Source of the DNA: Asticcacaulis excentricus CB 48
GTDB lineage: Bacteria; Pseudomonadota; Alphaproteobacteria; Caulobacterales; Caulobacteraceae
Assembly (NCBI RefSeq): GCF_000175215.2
Contig: NC_014816.1
Location: 617,001-681,000 of the forward strand
DNA: 64,000 bases
Direction of reading: 5' to 3'
Under the pieces are notes generated by a model. It was not told the origin of the DNA, did no database searches, and saw only the letters and a list, made by a program, of their open reading frames with translations. Every line of letters starts with the position of its first letter. The first letter of the stretch is position 1. Both the position numbers and the translations under genes were made by a program. Shown one piece after another: positions 8,972-18,272 of the stretch.

Positions 8972-10219
8972 ATGATCCTTTTGCCCGCAGACCTGCAGCC
9001 TTCGAACGCGTCCCCTGTGCCAAGCTCCCCTGCGGTTGCTCCGGGTGGTGTGGGTGTGGCCTCTGCCGAGGTGCGGTCGGCGAAGTCAACGCTTTTCAAT
9101 CATGCGCTGGAGGCGGCGCAAACTGAAGACGCCGGTGCGCTGCCGGAAAAGGTCTCTTCGCAATCCACCGATGATAGCGAAGAACAGACAAACGAGACGG
9201 GAGAGCTGAGCCCTGGACTGTTGGCTGTTTTACTAGGACAGCAAGTCCCCCAGCCCGGTGCTGCGCTCGCTCAGGTTCAAGCCGAAGAGACTGTCGACGA
9301 GGCGCAGCAGACGCAAGCCCTTGCTGTGGGAGTGCGGCCGCCACCTCTAGACCCCCAAGCGGTAGGGCTGCCCCTAACGGCCTTGATGGCTGAGGCCGCA
9401 GCTAAGATATCCGATGAGATTTCAGAAGACGCGACGCCCGATGATCTAATGCCTGAAACAGGTGAGGACGGAACTGCAGCGACCTTGGTGACGGCTTCGA
9501 CGAAGGCCGAGCTTCGTTCCTTGGCCGACACTTTACAATCTCTGTCCGGCGCACTGAAAGGTGATGGAGCCACGGAGGCCAGCAACCGCCAAGTGGCGGC
9601 GCAATCCCAAGCCGCCGCCAATTCGGCACTCAGCCAAATTCAGGCGCAGACCTTGCCCCAAACCGACAGCGGCGTGCGTTTCACGCCGCCTGCCACGAAC
9701 GCTCAAGAAACCGCGCGTACCTACAGTCAGTCCGCCCACGCGTTAGAAAACATTGCTGCCCTCAGCGCCCAGATCACGCGACGGCTTGGAAGCAAATCGA
9801 CCAGCTTTGATATGGAACTGCGCCCCGCTGATATGGGTAGGGTGGAGGTAAAGCTTGAAATTGCGCATGATGGCAAGCTCACGGCTCATCTACGTTTCGA
9901 CAGTCCGGTGGCAGAAAGCGAATTCAAGGGTCGCCAGGACGATCTGCGCCGTCAGCTGGAACAGGCAGGCTTTAAGATGGATGACGCCTCTCTGAGCTTT
10001 GCCTCGGGCGATCAGGGCCGCGGTCGTCAGCGCACGCCTTCGGAGTCGTCAGACTACGGATCACCAGTGAGCGATACCGAGGTCGCATCTGCCGACGCTC
10101 ATAGTCTCATTGATGCTCAGTTGCTTGCTGAAGCCTCTACTGACCTCGCCTTTTATAACCGCTTGTCTGCCGATGGCTACGGCCCGGCGCGCACCCTTTC
10201 TCTCAGTCTGCTCGTGTAA
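8972..10219 (+). CDS. fliK: Flagellar hook-length control protein FliK
   Basis: FliK is a secreted ruler that stops hook growth by switching the export gate from hook to filament substrates. The 415-residue protein has a low-complexity, Ala/Gln/Thr-rich N-terminal two thirds. The conserved hook-length C-terminal domain lies near residues 265-350, with ELRPADMGRVEVKLE and DDLRRQLEQAGF. It is followed by flgD and flgE, the cap and hook genes it acts with. A perfect sigma-54 promoter lies 89 bases upstream. The ribosome-binding site at this ATG is weak, and no nearer in-frame start looks better. Confidence 0.93.
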   Translation: MILLPADLQPSNASPVPSSPAVAPGGVGVASAEVRSAKSTLFNHALEAAQTEDAGALPEKVSSQSTDDSEEQTNETGELSPGLLAVLLGQQVPQPGAALAQVQAEETVDEAQQTQALAVGVRPPPLDPQAVGLPLTALMAEAAAKISDEISEDATPDDLMPETGEDGTAATLVTASTKAELRSLADTLQSLSGALKGDGATEASNRQVAAQSQAAANSALSQIQAQTLPQTDSGVRFTPPATNAQETARTYSQSAHALENIAALSAQITRRLGSKSTSFDMELRPADMGRVEVKLEIAHDGKLTAHLRFDSPVAESEFKGRQDDLRRQLEQAGFKMDDASLSFASGDQGRGRQRTPSESSDYGSPVSDTEVASADAHSLIDAQLLAEASTDLAFYNRLSADGYGPARTLSLSLLV

Positions 10220-10228
10220 GGCACTGTC

Positions 10229-10903
10229 ATGGTCACGTCTGTATCCAATACCTCCGCCACGAATTCGAGCGCCACCTCTTCGACCTCATCCACCAATGGG
10301 CTGGCCACCACCTATGAGACCTTCTTAGGGCTCCTGACCGCGCAGATCAAAAATCAGGATCCATTGTCGCCGATGGATTCTACGCAGTGGACCAACCAGC
10401 TTGTCCAGTATACCAGCGTCGAACAGCAGCTTAAGGCAAATGAATATCTGAAGTCGCTCGTGGGGCTCGGGGCGGGCAATATGGCCAGTTCAGTCAATAT
10501 GATCGGCAAGACCGCAATTGCCGACATTGACACCCAGACCTTCAAGGACAAGCCGCTCACATGGCATTACGAACTGGCCAGCACGGCGTCACAGGTGGGG
10601 GTCGAAGTGCTCGATGCTGACGGCAAAACCGTCTGGAAGGGCACCTCTGATCAACTGAATAAAGGGGACAACACCTTTACCTGGGATGGCAAAGATTCGA
10701 CCGGTAATACGGTGAAAGAAGGCGATTACACGCTCAAGGTCACCGCTACATCAGCCAGTGGCTCGGCTATCGCCAATGCGATCTCTGTCCAGCAGCGCGT
10801 CGATGCCACCGAACTGATCGATGGCGAGATTGTCCTGCGCATGGGTAATTCGCTGATCGCCATGTCCGCCATAACGGGCGTTCGGGAAACCGCCGATGCC
10901 TGA
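10229..10903 (+). CDS. flgD: Flagellar hook assembly (cap) protein FlgD
   Basis: FlgD forms the temporary cap under which hook subunits polymerise. The 224-residue product has a Ser/Thr-rich start and then the FlgD N-terminal signature at about residues 28-72 (YETFLGLLTAQIKNQDPLSP and QWTNQLVQYTSVEQQL). From about residue 105 comes the FlgD Ig-like/tudor region (DNTFTWDGKDSTGNTV). It follows fliK by nine bases and precedes flgE by 43 bases, so the three are one transcript. Length is normal for the family. Confidence 0.95.
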   Translation: MVTSVSNTSATNSSATSSTSSTNGLATTYETFLGLLTAQIKNQDPLSPMDSTQWTNQLVQYTSVEQQLKANEYLKSLVGLGAGNMASSVNMIGKTAIADIDTQTFKDKPLTWHYELASTASQVGVEVLDADGKTVWKGTSDQLNKGDNTFTWDGKDSTGNTVKEGDYTLKVTATSASGSAIANAISVQQRVDATELIDGEIVLRMGNSLIAMSAITGVRETADA

Positions 10904-10946
10904 TCCCATCTTCCCTTCTTCTGCGTTTTCGTCCGGAGTCTGAACT

Positions 10947-12365
10947 ATGAGCCTGAGCGCCTCGATGCAGGCCGGCGTTGCCGGTCTGGCCGCTAACTCT
11001 AACGCCCTGTCGGCGATTTCTAATAACATCGCCAATTCCACGACCACCGCCTATAAGCGCGTGCGCACGGATTTTCAGTCCATCGTGACCGCATCCTCGA
11101 CGCCGACGGGTTATAATGCCGGCGGGGTCATTTCGACGACGCGGCATATGATTTCGACCCTTGGCACCTTACAAAAGGCGTCGAGCCAGCTCGACCTCGG
11201 TATCGACGGACAAGGCTTCTTTATCACGACCCAGAAGTCCGAGCCGGGCGCCGAAGACGCGCGATTATTCACAAGAGACGGCTCTTTCTTTGCCGATGAG
11301 GATGGGTATCTGCGCAACGCGTCGAATCTCTACCTTCAGGGCTGGCCAATCACGGCCGGTGGTGGTCCAACCTTGTCGGCAGCGGACCTCAGCCAGTTGC
11401 GCACAATTAATGTTGAAAACATTGCGGCACAGATTGAACCGACGACCTTCGCGGAGATTGTTGGCAATCTAAATGCCAATCAGACGATTTCGGATCGTGC
11501 CGATGAATATGCGGCCAGTCCGACCACTCTGCCGATGGCGACCTATGACGCCTCCGCGCCGGATACGACGACCTCCACGCGCCCTGATTATGAAATTACC
11601 ATCCCGGTGTCAGACAGCCAGGGCGGCGAGCGTAGGCTGACCGTTTCAATGATTAAGCTGGCCGCTGATCCGACCGCGACACCGCCCATCGCGGCAAATA
11701 CCTGGGCCTATGAAGTCTGGTCGCCCGATGTAAAGGATTCGACCATATCGCCCGCTACCGAGGCCTCTACCAACGGGATCGTCTCACGCGGACATCTGGT
11801 CTATAACTCGGCTGGCAAGCTCACGGATATTGTGGACTCGACCGGCACCTCCACAGGGGCCACGTCGCTGAACCTCAGCTTTAACTGGAACAGCGCAATC
11901 GGCGTGGCCGCTCAAACGGTTCAGGTTGAATTCAATGGGGATCAAGGTGGCCTGACGCAGCTCAATTCCGCGAGCACCAATCGCGTCGACGCCGATGGTA
12001 CGCCCTTCTCTGGCCTGGATAAGGTGCAGATCTCCAAAGAGGGGCTTGTCACCGCTGTCTTTAAGAATGGTTCGACCCGTGACATCGCCCAATTGGCTCT
12101 GGCAACCTTTGTCAATGCCGACGGACTAACGCCAGTGTCCGGCAATGCATACACAGTGTCAAATGACTCTGGCCCCCTGACGCTGAAGGTGCCTGGCGTT
12201 TCCGGTGCCGGTCTGCTTGGGGTGGGGACCCTTGAGGCCTCGGATGTCGATCTCTCCGAAGAATTTACCAACCTGATTGTCACCCAGCGCGCTTACTCGG
12301 CAAATTCCCGAACAATCACAACGGCGGATGAGATGTTGCAAGAATTGCTGAATATCAAACGCTAA
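10947..12365 (+). CDS. flgE: Flagellar hook protein FlgE
   Basis: FlgE is the main subunit of the flagellar hook. The 472-residue protein shows the rod/hook N-terminal motif (residues about 4-37, SGLAANSNALSAISNNIANS-like) and the FlgE C-terminal motif (VDLSEEFTNLIVTQRAYSAN, near 432-451). Between them are the FlgE D1/D2 domains, with GIDGQGFFI near residue 88. It is the last gene of the sigma-54-driven fliK-flgD-flgE set. sciP starts 170 bases later behind an AT-rich gap. Confidence 0.96.
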   Translation: MSLSASMQAGVAGLAANSNALSAISNNIANSTTTAYKRVRTDFQSIVTASSTPTGYNAGGVISTTRHMISTLGTLQKASSQLDLGIDGQGFFITTQKSEPGAEDARLFTRDGSFFADEDGYLRNASNLYLQGWPITAGGGPTLSAADLSQLRTINVENIAAQIEPTTFAEIVGNLNANQTISDRADEYAASPTTLPMATYDASAPDTTTSTRPDYEITIPVSDSQGGERRLTVSMIKLAADPTATPPIAANTWAYEVWSPDVKDSTISPATEASTNGIVSRGHLVYNSAGKLTDIVDSTGTSTGATSLNLSFNWNSAIGVAAQTVQVEFNGDQGGLTQLNSASTNRVDADGTPFSGLDKVQISKEGLVTAVFKNGSTRDIAQLALATFVNADGLTPVSGNAYTVSNDSGPLTLKVPGVSGAGLLGVGTLEASDVDLSEEFTNLIVTQRAYSANSRTITTADEMLQELLNIKR

Positions 12366-12535
12366 TTATTGACTTTGATTAACTTGTAATAACGCGCGGT
12401 AAAGCATGATGAATGGAGTGTTAATATCCTGAAGTGCCGTTATTAGTAATATATTTACTAAGGCAATTAAGTGGATATTAGATTCCATGCGTTATCTTGT
12501 CATCCATGGTGATGGTAAGAAAGGCGTGAAGAATC

Positions 12536-12817
12536 ATGCTGCAAGAACAACGCCGCGATAGCAAAGGCGAAAAATACGTGATTGGACCAACCGGTGCCAA
12601 ATTAACCCTGAACGACCTGCCGCCGCCGGGAACGGAGCGCTGGGTCATTCGGCGCAAGGCCGAAGTCGTGGCCGCCGTGCGCGGGGGCTTGCTGACCTTC
12701 GAAGAGGCCTGCGAACGCTATGGCATTACATCCGAGGAATTCCTCGGTTGGCAAAAGGCGATCGACAGCCACGGTATGGCGGGCTTGCGCACCACGCGCA
12801 TCCAACAATACCGCTAA
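12536..12817 (+). CDS. sciP: CtrA inhibitor SciP (DUF1153)
   Basis: The 93-residue protein is a full-length match to SciP. It has a basic start, the stretch LTLNDLPPPGTERWVIRRKAE, and a helix-turn-helix with GLLTFEEACERYGITSEEF. In Caulobacter, SciP binds CtrA at promoters in late G1 and blocks RNA polymerase recruitment, so CtrA targets stay off until the cell-cycle stage is right. Its place between flgE and fliF matches my memory of the Caulobacter genome. The upstream gap (12366-12535) is AT-rich and holds TTAA half-sites (for example at 12379) but no full box. A hairpin follows the stop. Confidence 0.95.
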   Translation: MLQEQRRDSKGEKYVIGPTGAKLTLNDLPPPGTERWVIRRKAEVVAAVRGGLLTFEEACERYGITSEEFLGWQKAIDSHGMAGLRTTRIQQYR

Positions 12818-12821
12818 GGAT

Positions 12822-12854
12822 GCAGGGACCCGGTGAAAGCCGGGTCTTCCTGCT
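12822..12854 (+). terminator. Hairpin after sciP, probable terminator
   Basis: GACCCGG pairs with CCGGGTC around TGAAAG, and outer GCAGG/CCTGC bases extend the stem. The tail (TTCACG) is poor in T, so termination may be partial. Confidence 0.5.
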
Positions 12855-12911
12855 TCACGACCGCAGCTTTTCGCCGGTCCGTGTTAAGAATTTACCCGTT
12901 TACCTGATCCC

Positions 12912-12926
12912 TTAACGGCTCGTTTA
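12912..12926 (+). promoter_or_regulatory. Candidate CtrA box before fliF
   Basis: TTAA, seven bases, then TTTA: one mismatch from the TTAA-N7-TTAA consensus as I recall it. It lies 77 bases before the fliF start. The fliF operon is a classic CtrA target in Caulobacter. The neighbouring CGTTTAC repeats (around 12897 and 12922) may add to the site. Confidence 0.5.
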
Positions 12927-13002
12927 CGCTTCACTGGGAAATTACTGCCTAGTGACCCGCAAACGGGTCCATAGTTGTGTCTGATGGCAGGGTATCGGGG
13001 TC

Positions 13003-14688
13003 GTGGATTTCCTCAAACAGTTTGGGCTTAGCCGTCTGGCCGTCATAATTGGCGTTTCAATCGGTGTGGCTGCCGTGCTGGCGGCGATTGCGCTGAACAT
13101 GACGGGCAAGCCGCAGGCGTTGCTCTACTCCAATCTTGATCTGAAAGAAGCGTCTGAAATCACCGCTGCGCTCGATCAGGCGGGGATCAAATATCAGGCA
13201 AAGGGAGACGGCTCGACCCTGATGGTGGACCGCGATACGGTGGGCGAGACCCGCCTGATGCTGGCCTCCAAGGGGCTGCCGACCGCTGGATCAGTCGGGT
13301 ACGAGTTGTTCGACAAGGCTCCGGCGCTAGGCCAGACCGAATTTGTACAGAATCTCAATAACCAGCGCGCCCTCGAAGGCGAGCTGGCGCGCACCATTGC
13401 TACGCTGAAAGGCATTAATTCGGCGCGCGTACACCTCGTCATGCCCAAGCGCGAACTGTTTCAGGAAGAGGCTGCGGCTCCCACGGCTTCGGTCGTGGTC
13501 GGCCTGAGCAATACAGAGCTGAGCGGCGAGCAGGTGCGCGCCATCCGCAATCTCGTCGCCGGTGCTGTGCCGAACCTGAAGGCCAATGCTGTCACGCTGG
13601 TCGATGACAAGAACCGTTTGCTGGCCGCCGGGGGGGAAGATGACAACCTGCTGGGGGCCGGTGGGGCCGAGCGCAAGACTGAGATTGAGGAAACCCTGCG
13701 CAAGCGGGTGAAGGATATTGTCGAAGGCGTGGTCGGCCCCGGTGCGGCGCGCGTAACCGTGACGGCCGACATCGACCTCAACTCGCTGACACGCGAACAG
13801 ACGCAGTATGATCCTGACGGTCAGGTGGTGCGCTCCACCCGCACGGACACTTCGACCGACTCCTCCACCGACAACGCCAATAACGGCACTGTGACAGCGC
13901 AGGCTAATATACCCGGCGGCGCGGCGGCTCCCGGGCAGGGCACGACGGGCAATCAGAGCGAGACGACCGGCGAACTGACCAACTACGAAATCTCCAATAC
14001 CAAGACGACCGAAGTCATCGCGCCCGGTGCTATCAAGAAGCTGGCCGTGGCGGTGGTGGTCGATGGCACCTGGACGCCGGCCGCTGATGGCAAGTCGCCG
14101 CCGACCTATGCCCCGCGCTCGGCGCAGGACATGCAGCAGATCGAGGAACTGGTCCGCGCCGCGATCGGCTATACGGATCAGACGGCCACCAATCCAAATG
14201 GCCGCAAAGACGAGCTTAAGGTCACCAATATTCGCTTCGCGCGCGATGCGGCAGGTCTGGGCGGCACGACCGCATCGGCGGGCATGTTCGATTTCACCAA
14301 GGACGACATCGTGACGGCCATTCAGTGGCTGATCCTTCTGGTGGTGGCTCTGCTGGTGCTATTCTTCGTTGCCCGCCCGCTGCTGAAATTCGTCAATAAC
14401 GGCGCGGTGCCCGCGCCGGGTGGTGTGCCGGCACTGGCCGGAGCAGGGGGCGCGGTCCAGATGGTGATGGGAGCCGATGGTGTACCGGTCGCCGTACCTG
14501 CCGGGGCGCTGGACTATCAGGGCGTGCCGGGCACCGGACTGGCGCTTTCACCGGTCGATAGCCGCATTGATATTGCGAAGATCGAAGGTCAGGTGAAGGC
14601 CTCATCGGTCAAGCGCGTATCGGAATTCGTGGAACGCCACCCGGAAGAATCGATCTCGATTCTGCGGTCGTGGCTGCACGACGGTTAA
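13003..14688 (+). CDS. fliF: Flagellar MS-ring protein FliF
   Basis: FliF forms the MS ring in the inner membrane, the base on which the flagellum is built. The 561-residue protein has a first membrane segment at about 10-32, the YscJ/FliF secretin-like ring domains at about 40-230, a Ser/Thr-rich periplasmic loop, and a second membrane segment at about 440-460 (WLILLVVALLVLFFVARPLL). The C-terminal tail (VSEFVERHPEESISILRSWL) is the FliG-binding segment. The start is GTG at 13003, giving MDFLKQFGLSR as in relatives. It heads the fliF-fliG-fliH-fliN-flbD operon, with a candidate CtrA box upstream. Confidence 0.97.
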   Translation: MDFLKQFGLSRLAVIIGVSIGVAAVLAAIALNMTGKPQALLYSNLDLKEASEITAALDQAGIKYQAKGDGSTLMVDRDTVGETRLMLASKGLPTAGSVGYELFDKAPALGQTEFVQNLNNQRALEGELARTIATLKGINSARVHLVMPKRELFQEEAAAPTASVVVGLSNTELSGEQVRAIRNLVAGAVPNLKANAVTLVDDKNRLLAAGGEDDNLLGAGGAERKTEIEETLRKRVKDIVEGVVGPGAARVTVTADIDLNSLTREQTQYDPDGQVVRSTRTDTSTDSSTDNANNGTVTAQANIPGGAAAPGQGTTGNQSETTGELTNYEISNTKTTEVIAPGAIKKLAVAVVVDGTWTPAADGKSPPTYAPRSAQDMQQIEELVRAAIGYTDQTATNPNGRKDELKVTNIRFARDAAGLGGTTASAGMFDFTKDDIVTAIQWLILLVVALLVLFFVARPLLKFVNNGAVPAPGGVPALAGAGGAVQMVMGADGVPVAVPAGALDYQGVPGTGLALSPVDSRIDIAKIEGQVKASSVKRVSEFVERHPEESISILRSWLHDG

Positions 14689-14698
14689 GGCGTAACCT

Positions 14699-15718
14699 AT
14701 GGCGAAGAACATCATAGACGACCCCAAACGACTGAACGGCGTGGAAAAGGCCGCCGTGGTCATGCTGGCGCTCGGCGAAGACCATACCGAGCTGTGGCGT
14801 CAGCTCGACGAGGAAGAGATAAAGGAAATCTCTCAGGCCATGTCGTCGCTCGGCACGGTGTCCTCGAACGTGGTCGAAGAATTGCTGGTCGAATTCGTGT
14901 CGGGTCTGTCGAATTCCGGCACCATCATGGGGTCTTACGAACAGACCCAGCGCCTGCTGCAATCCTTCCTGCCGTCGGACAAGGTCGATGCCCTGATGGA
15001 GGAAATCCGCGGTCCGGCTGGTCGCACCATGTGGGATAAGCTAGGCAATGTTAACGAAGGGGTGCTGGCCAACTACCTGAAAAACGAATACCCGCAGACG
15101 GTGGCCGTCGTGCTGTCGAAGATCAAGTCCGACCACGCGGCGCGCGTCCTGTCGGCCCTGCCCGAAGACTTTGCGCTGGAATGCGTGCAGCGGATGCTGC
15201 GTATGGAGCCGGTTCAGCGCGAAATCCTCGACAAGATCGAACAGACCCTACGTGTTGAGTTCATGTCGAACCTTGCGCGCACCTCCAAGCGCGACTCGCA
15301 CGAACTGATGGCTGAAATCTTCAACAATTTCGACCGTCAGACCGAGAGCCGCTTCGTTGCCGCACTCGAAGAACGCAATCGCGAGTCGGCCGAGCGAATC
15401 CGTGCCCTGATGTTCGTGTTCGAGGACCTGTCGAAGCTCGATCCGGGCGGCGTGCAGACGCTTCTGCGGGCAGTGGAAAAAGATCAGCTGGGGCTGGCGC
15501 TCAAGGGAGCGTCGGACAGTTTACGCAACCTGTTCTTCTCCAACATGTCCGAACGCGCGGCAAAGATCATGCGCGACGATATGAACTCGATGGGGCCGGT
15601 GCGGCTGAAAGACGTCGATTCCGCGCAGATGGCCATGGTGCAGGTCGCCAAGGACCTCGCGGCCAAGGGTGAAATTATGCTGGCCGGTCAGGGAGGCGAT
15701 GATGAGCTTATCTATTAA
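14699..15718 (+). CDS. fliG: Flagellar motor switch protein FliG
   Basis: FliG sits on the cytoplasmic face of the MS ring and turns with it. Its C-terminal domain meets the stator and makes torque. The 339-residue product has the N-terminal FliF-binding helices (LNGVEKAAVVMLALGEDHTE) and the middle domain (EYPQTVAVVLSKIKSDHAAR, about 122-141). The C-terminal torque domain has the charged helix (SERAAKIMRDDMNSMGPVRL, about 280-299). All three domains are complete. It starts ten bases after fliF. A 171-base gap with a hairpin separates it from fliH. Confidence 0.97.
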   Translation: MAKNIIDDPKRLNGVEKAAVVMLALGEDHTELWRQLDEEEIKEISQAMSSLGTVSSNVVEELLVEFVSGLSNSGTIMGSYEQTQRLLQSFLPSDKVDALMEEIRGPAGRTMWDKLGNVNEGVLANYLKNEYPQTVAVVLSKIKSDHAARVLSALPEDFALECVQRMLRMEPVQREILDKIEQTLRVEFMSNLARTSKRDSHELMAEIFNNFDRQTESRFVAALEERNRESAERIRALMFVFEDLSKLDPGGVQTLLRAVEKDQLGLALKGASDSLRNLFFSNMSERAAKIMRDDMNSMGPVRLKDVDSAQMAMVQVAKDLAAKGEIMLAGQGGDDELIY

Positions 15719-15774
15719 AGCGCTAGTCTCCTACCTGTCGCGCAGCGATCAGCAGGTGGTCGCGAAGCGGTCTC

Positions 15775-15795
15775 AGAGGGATTGCGCTGCCCTCT
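15775..15795 (+). repeat. Hairpin between fliG and fliH
   Basis: AGAGGG (15775-15780) pairs with CCCTCT (15790-15795) around a nine-base loop, with no T run. It lies in the only long gap of this otherwise tight operon. It may slow polymerase or mark a processing site. Confidence 0.35.
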
Positions 15796-15889
15796 CAGCG
15801 CGTGATCCTATTTGGCGTTACCCCCTTCCGTCCCGCCGTCTCACGATGTCGATTGCAGCCCGCTCCGGCGACTTGCAGGGGGCCTTCGC

Positions 15890-16555
15890 ATGACCCATAC
15901 CCCGCCCCGATACAAGAAGTTCGACTTCGGCACAGTCTATGGCGACGGCGGGCATGTACTTGCCAGCACCCCGAAGGAAAAGAAATTCTTCACCCCCGAT
16001 GAGGTCGAGGCCATCCGTCAGCAGGCCTATACTCAAGGCGAGCTGTCGGCCATGGCGCGCGCTCAGGCGGCGCAGGCTCAGGCTGTGCAGGCTCTAGCCG
16101 ATGCGGCCGGTCATGGGCTTGAGGCGCTCAACTCTGTGCTGATGAGCCACAAGGCCGAATGCGTCGAACTGGCACTGGTCTGTGCGCAGAAGATCGCCGC
16201 TCAGGCGCTGGAGCTGTTCCCCGAAGCGCCGGTCAAGGCGGCTCTGGAGGCGCTGGGCGAAGAGATTTCCGGCGCGCCGCGCCTGATCATCACGGCCTCT
16301 TCGCCAGACGCCAATCTACAAAAGGCCGCGCGCGAAGCCGCCGCCCTGACGGGCTTTCAAGGCGCGATTCAGTTTCGTGAGGCCGGTGGTCGCCACGTCG
16401 GCGCGTTTGAGATCCAGTGGCCGGAAGGGCGCGCCGCCTATGATCCGGACCGCATCACCGAAGCGCTGCGCGCCGCGCTCAAAGAAGTCTTGCTGGCCGA
16501 AATGGCCCACAGTCAACACCCGGCCCACACGCCGGCAACCCGAGAGGCATCATAG
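15890..16555 (+). CDS. fliH: FliH-like flagellar export regulator (FlbE)
   Basis: FliH-type proteins tether and restrain the export ATPase FliI. ATG at 15890 gives 221 residues beginning MTHTPPRYKKFDF. A frame extension back to 15812 adds unlike residues and has no better ribosome-binding site. An Ala/Gln-rich helical region spans about residues 40-85 (QAAQAQAVQALADAA), the usual FliH coiled-coil part. The C-terminal FliH/V-type ATPase E-like domain follows (VKAALEALGEEISGAPRLII). In Caulobacter the gene in this place is called flbE. fliN starts two bases after the stop. Confidence 0.85.
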   Translation: MTHTPPRYKKFDFGTVYGDGGHVLASTPKEKKFFTPDEVEAIRQQAYTQGELSAMARAQAAQAQAVQALADAAGHGLEALNSVLMSHKAECVELALVCAQKIAAQALELFPEAPVKAALEALGEEISGAPRLIITASSPDANLQKAAREAAALTGFQGAIQFREAGGRHVGAFEIQWPEGRAAYDPDRITEALRAALKEVLLAEMAHSQHPAHTPATREAS

Positions 16556-16557
16556 CC

Positions 16558-16890
16558 ATGTCTGAGAATTTCCAGCTGGAAGAGTTCGGCGAAGGTCAGG
16601 CCATGGTGCCCGGCGGCGACGACGAAGGTACCAAGGCGGCGGCCGACCTCGCGCCGGTTTTCGACGTGCCGGTTAATATCTCCGCCGTCTTGGGTAAGGC
16701 CTATATGTCGGTGTCGCAGCTTCTCAAGCTGGGGCAGGGCAGCGTGCTGGAGCTGGACCGCAAGGTCGGTGAAGCCATTGATATTTACGTGAATAACCGC
16801 CTGGTCGCGCGTGGCGAAGTGGTGGTGGTGGATGAACGTCTGGGCGTGACCATGACGGAAATCATCAAGTCTGAAGATTCGGCCGGGTAA
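16558..16890 (+). CDS. fliN: Flagellar motor switch protein FliN
   Basis: FliN builds the lower C-ring with FliM, binds CheY-P signals through FliM, and docks FliH-FliI cargo. The 110-residue protein has an acidic tail and then the SpoA domain (residues about 38-105), with VPVNISAVLGKAYMSVSQLL, then GSVLELDRKVGEAIDIYVNN and GEVVVVDERLGVTMTEII. This is the full FliN core. It starts two bases after fliH and ends 11 bases before flbD, in the fliF operon. Confidence 0.96.
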   Translation: MSENFQLEEFGEGQAMVPGGDDEGTKAAADLAPVFDVPVNISAVLGKAYMSVSQLLKLGQGSVLELDRKVGEAIDIYVNNRLVARGEVVVVDERLGVTMTEIIKSEDSAG

Positions 16891-16901
16891 GGAGTAGGGA
16901 T

Positions 16902-18272
16902 ATGAGACTGCTGGTTGTTGGACGCCTGAGCGGGCAACTCTCCGCCGCCGTGAAGATGGCTATGGATGCTGGCGCCAAGGTGGCGCACGTCGAAACCGTG
17001 ACCCAGGCCACGGACGCATTGCGCAAGGGGCAGGGTGCGGACCTCCTCATGGTGGACTACGAGCTGGATATCGGCGCGCTGATCGAGGCCAATGAGCGCG
17101 AACGCATCCACGTTCAGGTCATAGCCTGCGGCGTCAATCCCGATCCACGCAAGGCGGCGCAGGCCATTACCGCCGGGGCCAAGGAATTCATCCCCCTGCC
17201 GCCCGATGCCGAGCTGATTGCCGCTGTGCTCGCCGCCGTCTCTGACGACTCGCGCCCGATGATTTCGCGCGATCCGGCCATGCAGGCGGTGATCAAGCTG
17301 GCCGATCAGGTGTCGGCGTCTGACGCCTCGATCATGATTACCGGTGAAAGCGGTGTCGGTAAGGAGGTGATGGCGCGCTACGTCCACGAAAAGTCGAAGC
17401 GCGCACAAAAGCCCTTTATCTCGGTCAACTGTGCCGCCATTCCGGATAATCTGCTGGAATCGGAGCTGTTTGGTCACGAAAAGGGGGCGTTCACCGGGGC
17501 CATGGCGCGGCGCATCGGCAAGTTCGAAGAGGCCGATGGCGGCACCTTGCTGCTCGACGAAATTTCCGAAATGGACGCCCGCCTTCAGGCCAAGCTGCTG
17601 CGCGCTCTTCAGGAGCGCGTTATTGACCGCGTCGGCGGGGCAAAGCCTGTGCCGGTCAATATCCGCGTGCTGGCGACCTCCAACCGCAATCTGGCGCAGG
17701 CGGTCAAAGAGGGCACCTTCCGCGAAGACCTGCTCTACCGCCTCAATGTTATCAATCTGGCCATCCCGCCGCTGCGCGAACGCCCGGCCGATATCGTGGT
17801 CCTGTCGGAATTCTTCGTGAAGAAATATTCCGAGGCCAATGGCATCCCGCTGAAGCCCATCGGGATGGAGGCCAAGCGCCGGCTTCAGGCGCACGGCTGG
17901 CCCGGCAATGTGCGTGAGTTGGAAAACGCCATGCACCGAGCTGTGCTTTTGTCCGCCGGGTCGGAAATTGACGCAGAAGCTATTCGTCTGCCGGACGGTC
18001 AGCCGCTCAATCCGGTGGCCCCGATTGGCATGGACTATATCAACCGCGCCGCGCAGGCCGCCGAGAGCGCTGCGCGGACCTTTGTCGGCTCGACTGTGGC
18101 CGAGGTCGAGCAGAAGCTTATCCTCGATACGCTGAGCCACTGCCTTGGTAACCGCACCCACGCGGCCAATATCCTCGGCATCTCGATCCGAACTCTGCGT
18201 AACAAGCTGAACGAATATGCGGCTCAGGGCTTAAGTATCCCGGCCCCGCAATCGGGTGCTTCGGCGGCGTAA
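16902..18272 (+). CDS. flbD: Sigma-54-dependent flagellar regulator FlbD
   Basis: FlbD is an NtrC-type activator that turns on sigma-54 hook and filament genes and represses fliF. The 456-residue protein has a degenerate receiver-like domain (1-110) and an AAA+ domain with Walker A GESGVGKE (148-155). The sigma-54 contact motif GAFTGA is at 195-200 and Walker B is LLLDE near 216-220. A Fis-type helix-turn-helix is at the C-terminus (HAANILGISIRTLRNKL, about 422-438). The receiver lacks the usual acidic pocket layout, in line with non-canonical activation in Caulobacter. It is the last flagellar gene of the fliF operon. dgkA begins on the base after its stop. Confidence 0.95.
   Translation: MRLLVVGRLSGQLSAAVKMAMDAGAKVAHVETVTQATDALRKGQGADLLMVDYELDIGALIEANERERIHVQVIACGVNPDPRKAAQAITAGAKEFIPLPPDAELIAAVLAAVSDDSRPMISRDPAMQAVIKLADQVSASDASIMITGESGVGKEVMARYVHEKSKRAQKPFISVNCAAIPDNLLESELFGHEKGAFTGAMARRIGKFEEADGGTLLLDEISEMDARLQAKLLRALQERVIDRVGGAKPVPVNIRVLATSNRNLAQAVKEGTFREDLLYRLNVINLAIPPLRERPADIVVLSEFFVKKYSEANGIPLKPIGMEAKRRLQAHGWPGNVRELENAMHRAVLLSAGSEIDAEAIRLPDGQPLNPVAPIGMDYINRAAQAAESAARTFVGSTVAEVEQKLILDTLSHCLGNRTHAANILGISIRTLRNKLNEYAAQGLSIPAPQSGASAA

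Noticed and set aside
16785..18161. A 458-codon open frame antisense to flbD
   Set aside because: It mirrors the G+C-rich codon pattern of flbD and its product has no family features. FlbD on the other strand is certain.
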